A stretch of 64,000 nucleotides of DNA from Enoplolaimus lenunculus (Eukaryota > Nematoda > Enoplea > Enoplida > Thoracostomopsidae): positions 1-64,000 of the forward strand of contig JASANG010000238.1 in NCBI GenBank assembly GCA_030248215.1. The letters run 5' to 3'. The position numbers were made by a program, and so were the translations under genes. The notes under the pieces are model-generated. The model was not told where the DNA came from and made no database searches. It worked only from the letters and a program-made list of their open reading frames with translations. Each line of letters opens with the position of its first letter. Position 1 is the stretch's first letter. Positions 60,006-64,000 of the stretch are shown one piece after another.

Positions 60006-60839
60006 CCATATTCATACAAGTGAAATTGCTATTCAGGCCAGTTACTAATTTGCAAATACCAATATGCTGTTCTGTTATGCTGTGTAATAGTTTGGCCTGG
60101 CTAAATGCTATTGAATACGCTGTCCAATTAGGTTTAACTATGCGATCAGGTCCAATCAGATTTAACTACTTATATGATCAGAAGTATTGCTGATAATCAA
60201 TGTCGGTTATCGATGATTGGTATTTGAACAATTCTCAAAAATATTGTTTGGGTTTAGGGCACATTGCTCATTTTGCGAGAATAGCAAATTGGTCTAGTCT
60301 AAACCAATTAGTAATTGGATTGAATAGCAGCTTGGCCTATGACATATACAAGAGGCTTTTGTACACTTATGTTCAAGTTTAAATTTAAAACCTAGGTGCA
60401 GGCTTACGCGTAGCCAAAGGCTAAAACAAAGGTTTAGGCAAAAACGAGCGAGAAGTCAAACTCATCCTATTATTAAATTTGTGTATAAAGTTTTGGTTTT
60501 GATCCCTGTTGGTTGGGGGGATTGGATTCGGTCTGGATGCACCCATAGATCGGCCAGTGTTGCTATAAGGTCTGGTGCTTACTTTCTAAAGATTTTTATT
60601 AAATTGAGACCAGCATGTACTTGGCAAATCTTAAGTTAAGGATTGGCTTGAATTTCTTTTAAGATTTAATTATTTTTTGTACACAGGTATAAAATATAAA
60701 ATACTACTGCATTATGCTATGTAAACTACGGTTGAATTGATCGTAATTGTAAAACAGCACATTGTTGGTCATCACGGTACAATCTGGCATACTGGCGGTT
60801 TGTACTGCGCGCTTGTTGGTACTTGAAGTGTGTTGTGGG

Positions 60840-60970
60840 AGGGGACTGAGCTTAGGCTCAAATTAAGTTTTAGCTTAGGCTTATTCTTAGATTATGCTCA
60901 GTTAGGCTTAGGCGTAGGAGCCGGTGCAGGCTTAAACGTAGCTTATTCTTAATAAGCTTACACTCAGCTT
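60840..60970. repeat. TTAGGC-like hexamer tract
   Basis: Repeated AGGCTTA words without recognisable terminal repeats; probably a family A remnant. Confidence 0.5.
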
Positions 60971-61069
60971 CGTTATGTGCTTGACTTTATGTGGGGTGAA
61001 AATAAACTAGCACCTGCTTTTCAATGTTAGAAAATAACGATGCCATCCACGAGCGGATTTAGAAAACAT

Positions 61070-61260
61070 GGCCCATTTATAGAACAGGGCCCGCACAGTA
61101 GTATAAGCATATTCCTAAGCCTAAGCCTAAGCCTAAGCGTATGGATGACCCTACTCTTAAGCCTAAGCCTAAGCCTAAGCAAAAAATTTGTCTAAAGCTT
61201 AAACTGACTCGTATTATAGCCCCACGGGAAAACGATCCGGCCCTGTTCTATGCATGGGCT
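61070..61260. mobile_element. Family A MITE with perfect 8-bp target duplication
   Basis: Flanked by GAAAACAT on both sides. Starts GGCCCATTTATAGAACAGG and ends TTCTATGCATGGGCT. Two blocks of CCTAAGC hexamers are regular, and the reverse order relative to 40392 shows insertion in either orientation. Confidence 0.9.
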
Positions 61261-61693
61261 GAAAACATTTATAGGGCGTTCAAGGTTGACGTTAACTAAA
61301 CATACTGAATATAAGTACGCAATGCATATAAGGTATGACGACATAAGTGAACAAGGTCGACAAGTAGCAGCACACAGCGATAGCTTGACGCAGATGTTGT
61401 ACTGGTGACGAATTCAAATGCAAAGCGTTTTTCGATTTTATATTTAATAATATTTTTTGATTCATAAGGAAGGTTCACACGGGAGCCCAATGACACCGCT
61501 CGTGGATCCGCCCCTGTATATCCATCGATCTGTTAAAGTTGGTGGCGCACTTGTGTGGTTTTTGACTCGTTTTAAACCGAGCTGCTAGGAGTGTACTTCT
61601 TTAAAACTACAAGGTTATTATCGTTTTAGTTGAATTCAGCAAAAACAAGTGGTTTTATTTACGCTTTTAATGCAGTCTTTGTTTATAGTATGC

Positions 61694-61854
61694 CGGGTCC
61701 GTAGTCAAGGGCGGCCAGGGGGGCTCAGCCCCCCTGGAAAAATTTTGCCCCCTAGACGATTTTCAACCTAGCTTATAAGTCATTGAAAACCCTTGAATAC
61801 CCCTCGTGAAAAATTTTTAAACCCCCCTAGCAAGGTGAGGTGGGTACGGGCCTG
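61694..61854. mobile_element. Family D MITE with perfect 8-bp target duplication
   Basis: Flanked by TAGTATGC on both sides. Starts CGGGTCCGTAGTCAAGGG and ends GGTGGGTACGGGCCTG. Contains the near-palindrome GGGGGGCTCAGCCCCCC. Best copy for defining the ends of this family. Confidence 0.87.
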
Positions 61855-63235
61855 TAGTATGCCCGTAATCAGCTCAACCTGCTAGACGCGGCAAAACAAT
61901 TTTAGGTGGGGCATACGGTTGAAATAACAGCGTATAAACCAGGGGCGCCGCAAAAAGTTATGCATGGAGGTACCGAATAATTTTTGGGGCGCCATATAAT
62001 TGCAACTCAAAGTGGCACCAGCCAAATTTGGGGCCAAGAACCCCCTAACGCTATGCCGTGAGGATGCTCGTGGTACAAGCTGGGCTAAAAGTTTTATAGG
62101 GCGGCTAAATCTATAACAGGGGGTTGAATGTTCCCCCAATATTCCAGTGTGTTGATATTAATACATTATCGCTGGACCTTGGGGTACGTCATCACAATAA
62201 GCTTTATTAGCGAGTAACTGGAATGTTGCAGCACGAGAAAAACACCGTTTCCGATTCTCAACAAGTTTAGCCGAAACCGGAACCGGAGTTCGCCGTGAGA
62301 CAAAATCACGCAGTTAAAACGATACAAATTGTGTATATTAAAATTTTTTCCCAGTATTATAAAAACCTACCCTTAAAGCAACTTTTTAAAAGATCTCAAC
62401 AATTCAAACTTCAAAAATTGCTCTTTGCACGTAACAACAGTTTCCAAAGCACGAAAAGTCCGCTACTAAAATTGCCGAAATCTGTAGCAAAAAATTCTAC
62501 GGTGCACGTATGTCGCTTTGCTGTTTGATTCAAATGCAAACCTCCGGTTCCTGATACATGGAAAATCAAACCGTTATTCTATCTAAAAAGTTAAACAATA
62601 CGGCATTGGGATAATATAAGTTGAACATAATGTGTTTGTCGTTTGCTATCAAAATTCCAGGTGGCTAAAGGATCACAAATTTTCAACCGCGCTTTGAAAT
62701 GCTTCGCGACAAAATTTTCTTACCTGGCCCGCGTTTACTAGCGGGTTGCTTGCAGCTCTGTTTACCTCGCATAAATCAATTATTCCTCACCTTATCATTG
62801 TTAAGAAAAGTTAGCTTCGCCCGACAATTAGTCGCCTAACAGTGTCCTAAAGGCTATTAGTAAATCCGAGCAAGAATCATAAACCTAAGTCTAAGCATGA
62901 CGGGCGACGACTTGTCGAGTCATGAAATTTCGAATCACAAGTTGTCAAGCGACGAGTTGTCGTGATACCATCACAAGAGCAGGGGGTAGCCAGGAGTCTC
63001 GTTGTTCCAACTGTCAATTGTGTAATATGGTTTTGTTGTGAGGCCTATTTGTTTCAGGGGCCGTTTAGTTATTAATATAAAGAAATTGGTTAAACTGGAG
63101 GGGAAATAGCCCCATTAGTCCCCAGGGGCGGTTATATGGAGAACCTAAGGGGGGGGGGGGTAAGCCCAATTTTTGAGGTTAGTTCGGTCATCTCCCCACA
63201 CAGCGTTTGCGTTGATGGTTTTTTGGGTTAATTTG
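61855..63235. other. No supported gene
   Basis: Begins with a partial family D-like stretch (GTAATCAGCTCAACCTGCTA). The rest is AT-rich with short open frames that I cannot tie to splice sites or families. Confidence 0.4.
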
Positions 63236-63640
63236 GTTATCCCTGAATACAGCGTTTGCCCAGATGGTTGGATTTGGAAACTTTTTGCATATTTGAGCTT
63301 CTAATTAACATATCATTGTCATTCCGCCGCAAATTTGAATGTTTGAAAAATTTGGTTTTTCTGCCGACGATTTGGGACGGCACCAAATCAGTTTTATTTG
63401 ACCATAACTCGTTAACCATTGGCGTTGCGTCGAATAGTGTATAATTTGCCAAAAGTTTTAAGAAAAATGTTTTTTGGGTCCAAGGGGGGACCTTAATCCT
63501 TGGAACGTTAAAAAAAATCAAATTTTTCAAAAAGTTCCAATTTGGACGCGCAATAACCAGGGAAGGTTGTGAGAAGCTGAAATATGTAAAACATTTCAAA
63601 ATTCAGCGATCTTTGGGTAAACGCCGGCTGAGGGGATAAC
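63236..63640. mobile_element. Family E element, fullest copy
   Basis: Inverted ends GTTATCCCTGAATACAGCG and CGCCGGCTGAGGGGATAAC, with TTTGCATATTTGAGCTTCT near the left and its complement near the right. The centre carries GACCATAACTCGTTAACCAT and GCGTTGCGTCGAATAGTGTA, shared with the 4990 fragment. Confidence 0.72.
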
Positions 63641-63751
63641 AGGAAAGACCGTGCAGTTAGCCTACTTTATTCACAGGGGTAATTTTGAAAATAAACTTTG
63701 GGAGTGCGCCCCCATCGCCTCCCTTATCATAGCCTCTATTTAGTCCCTTAG

Positions 63752-63940
63752 GCCCATGTAAAGATCAGGGGCGGGACGTTTTTCTGTGGGACTAGAAAAG
63801 AGTAAGCTTTAGACTAATTTTAGGCTTAGGCTTAGGCTTGGGAATATGCTCATTTTTACGCTTAGGCTTAGGACTAGGCTTAGGCTTAGGCTTAAAAATA
63901 TGCTTATAATACTGTTCCGCCCCTATTCTTTACATTGGCC
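63752..63940. mobile_element. Family A MITE
   Basis: Starts GGCCCATGTAAAGATCAG and ends ATTCTTTACATTGGCC, both ends well kept, with TTAGGC hexamers inside. The flanking 8-mers GTCCCTTA and GTCCCAAT share only their first five bases and one more. Confidence 0.82.
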
Positions 63941-64000
63941 GTCCCAATCTATTTTGAAATCCAATTTTAGGCCAGTATGGTGTTGATAATACGCATTTGC

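Noticed and set aside
1-64000. Retrovirus-like, LTR or Polinton elements, CRISPR arrays, and rRNA or tRNA genes.
   Set aside because: No reverse transcriptase, integrase, capsid or envelope motif, no long terminal repeats, no regular spacer array and no tRNA-like fold was recognised by eye.

Overview
This is an AT-rich animal nuclear contig. The genes are split by GT..AG introns, and the space between exons is packed with short non-autonomous DNA transposons and minisatellites. The exon layout of the receptor gene (45 bp then 110 bp, with conserved phases) and its M2-M3 residues fit a bilaterian invertebrate. I lean towards a lophotrochozoan or similar lineage, but the window alone cannot settle this. 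I saw no bacterial operons, no rRNA or tRNA, and no retroviral, LTR or Polinton-type element.

Region by region. (1) 427-6301, minus strand: six phase-consistent exons of a nicotinic acetylcholine receptor alpha-type subunit, from the start of the ligand-binding domain to the M3-M4 loop. The signal-peptide exon and the M4 exon are not found. (2) 6.3-23 kb: mostly mobile DNA, including a GC-rich 21-bp minisatellite, several MITEs and a 1.74-kb foldback element. (3) 23022-29005, minus strand: nine exons of a glycoside hydrolase family 1 protein, about 490 residues without its signal exon. Its catalytic acid/base glutamate is replaced by glutamine (NQP for NEP), while the nucleophile motif TENG and the sugar-binding residues are kept. 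(4) 33.5-37.7 kb, minus strand: exons of an unrecognised cysteine-rich, probably secreted protein. A degenerate copy of an exon that is intact at 39.6 kb lies in its first intron, on the other strand. (5) 41-42 kb: a 949-bp foldback element with a perfect 8-bp target duplication. (6) 58.4-60.0 kb, plus strand: the last exons and polyadenylation signal of an unrecognised gene with a Ser/Arg-rich basic tail.

The repeat landscape is the strongest signal. At least seven families recur here. Family A (GGCC ends, 8-bp target duplications, TTAGGC-like tandem hexamers inside) has about 13 copies, several with perfect duplications. Family B (CTGTAGTGACCCG ends, TA target) and family C (CTATACTT ends, GC-rich arms) occur once nested one in the other. 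Family D (GGCCCGTAGCC ends, 8-bp duplications, hAT-like) is about 160 bp. Family E is a roughly 400-bp inverted-repeat element. Family F is built on GGAAACGGATA motifs. Family G is hAT-like (CAGGGTGCAACCGG).

The two named genes are functionally unrelated and simply lie in tandem on the same strand. All exon models are read by eye from splice signals, phase and family motifs; transcript data would be decisive.
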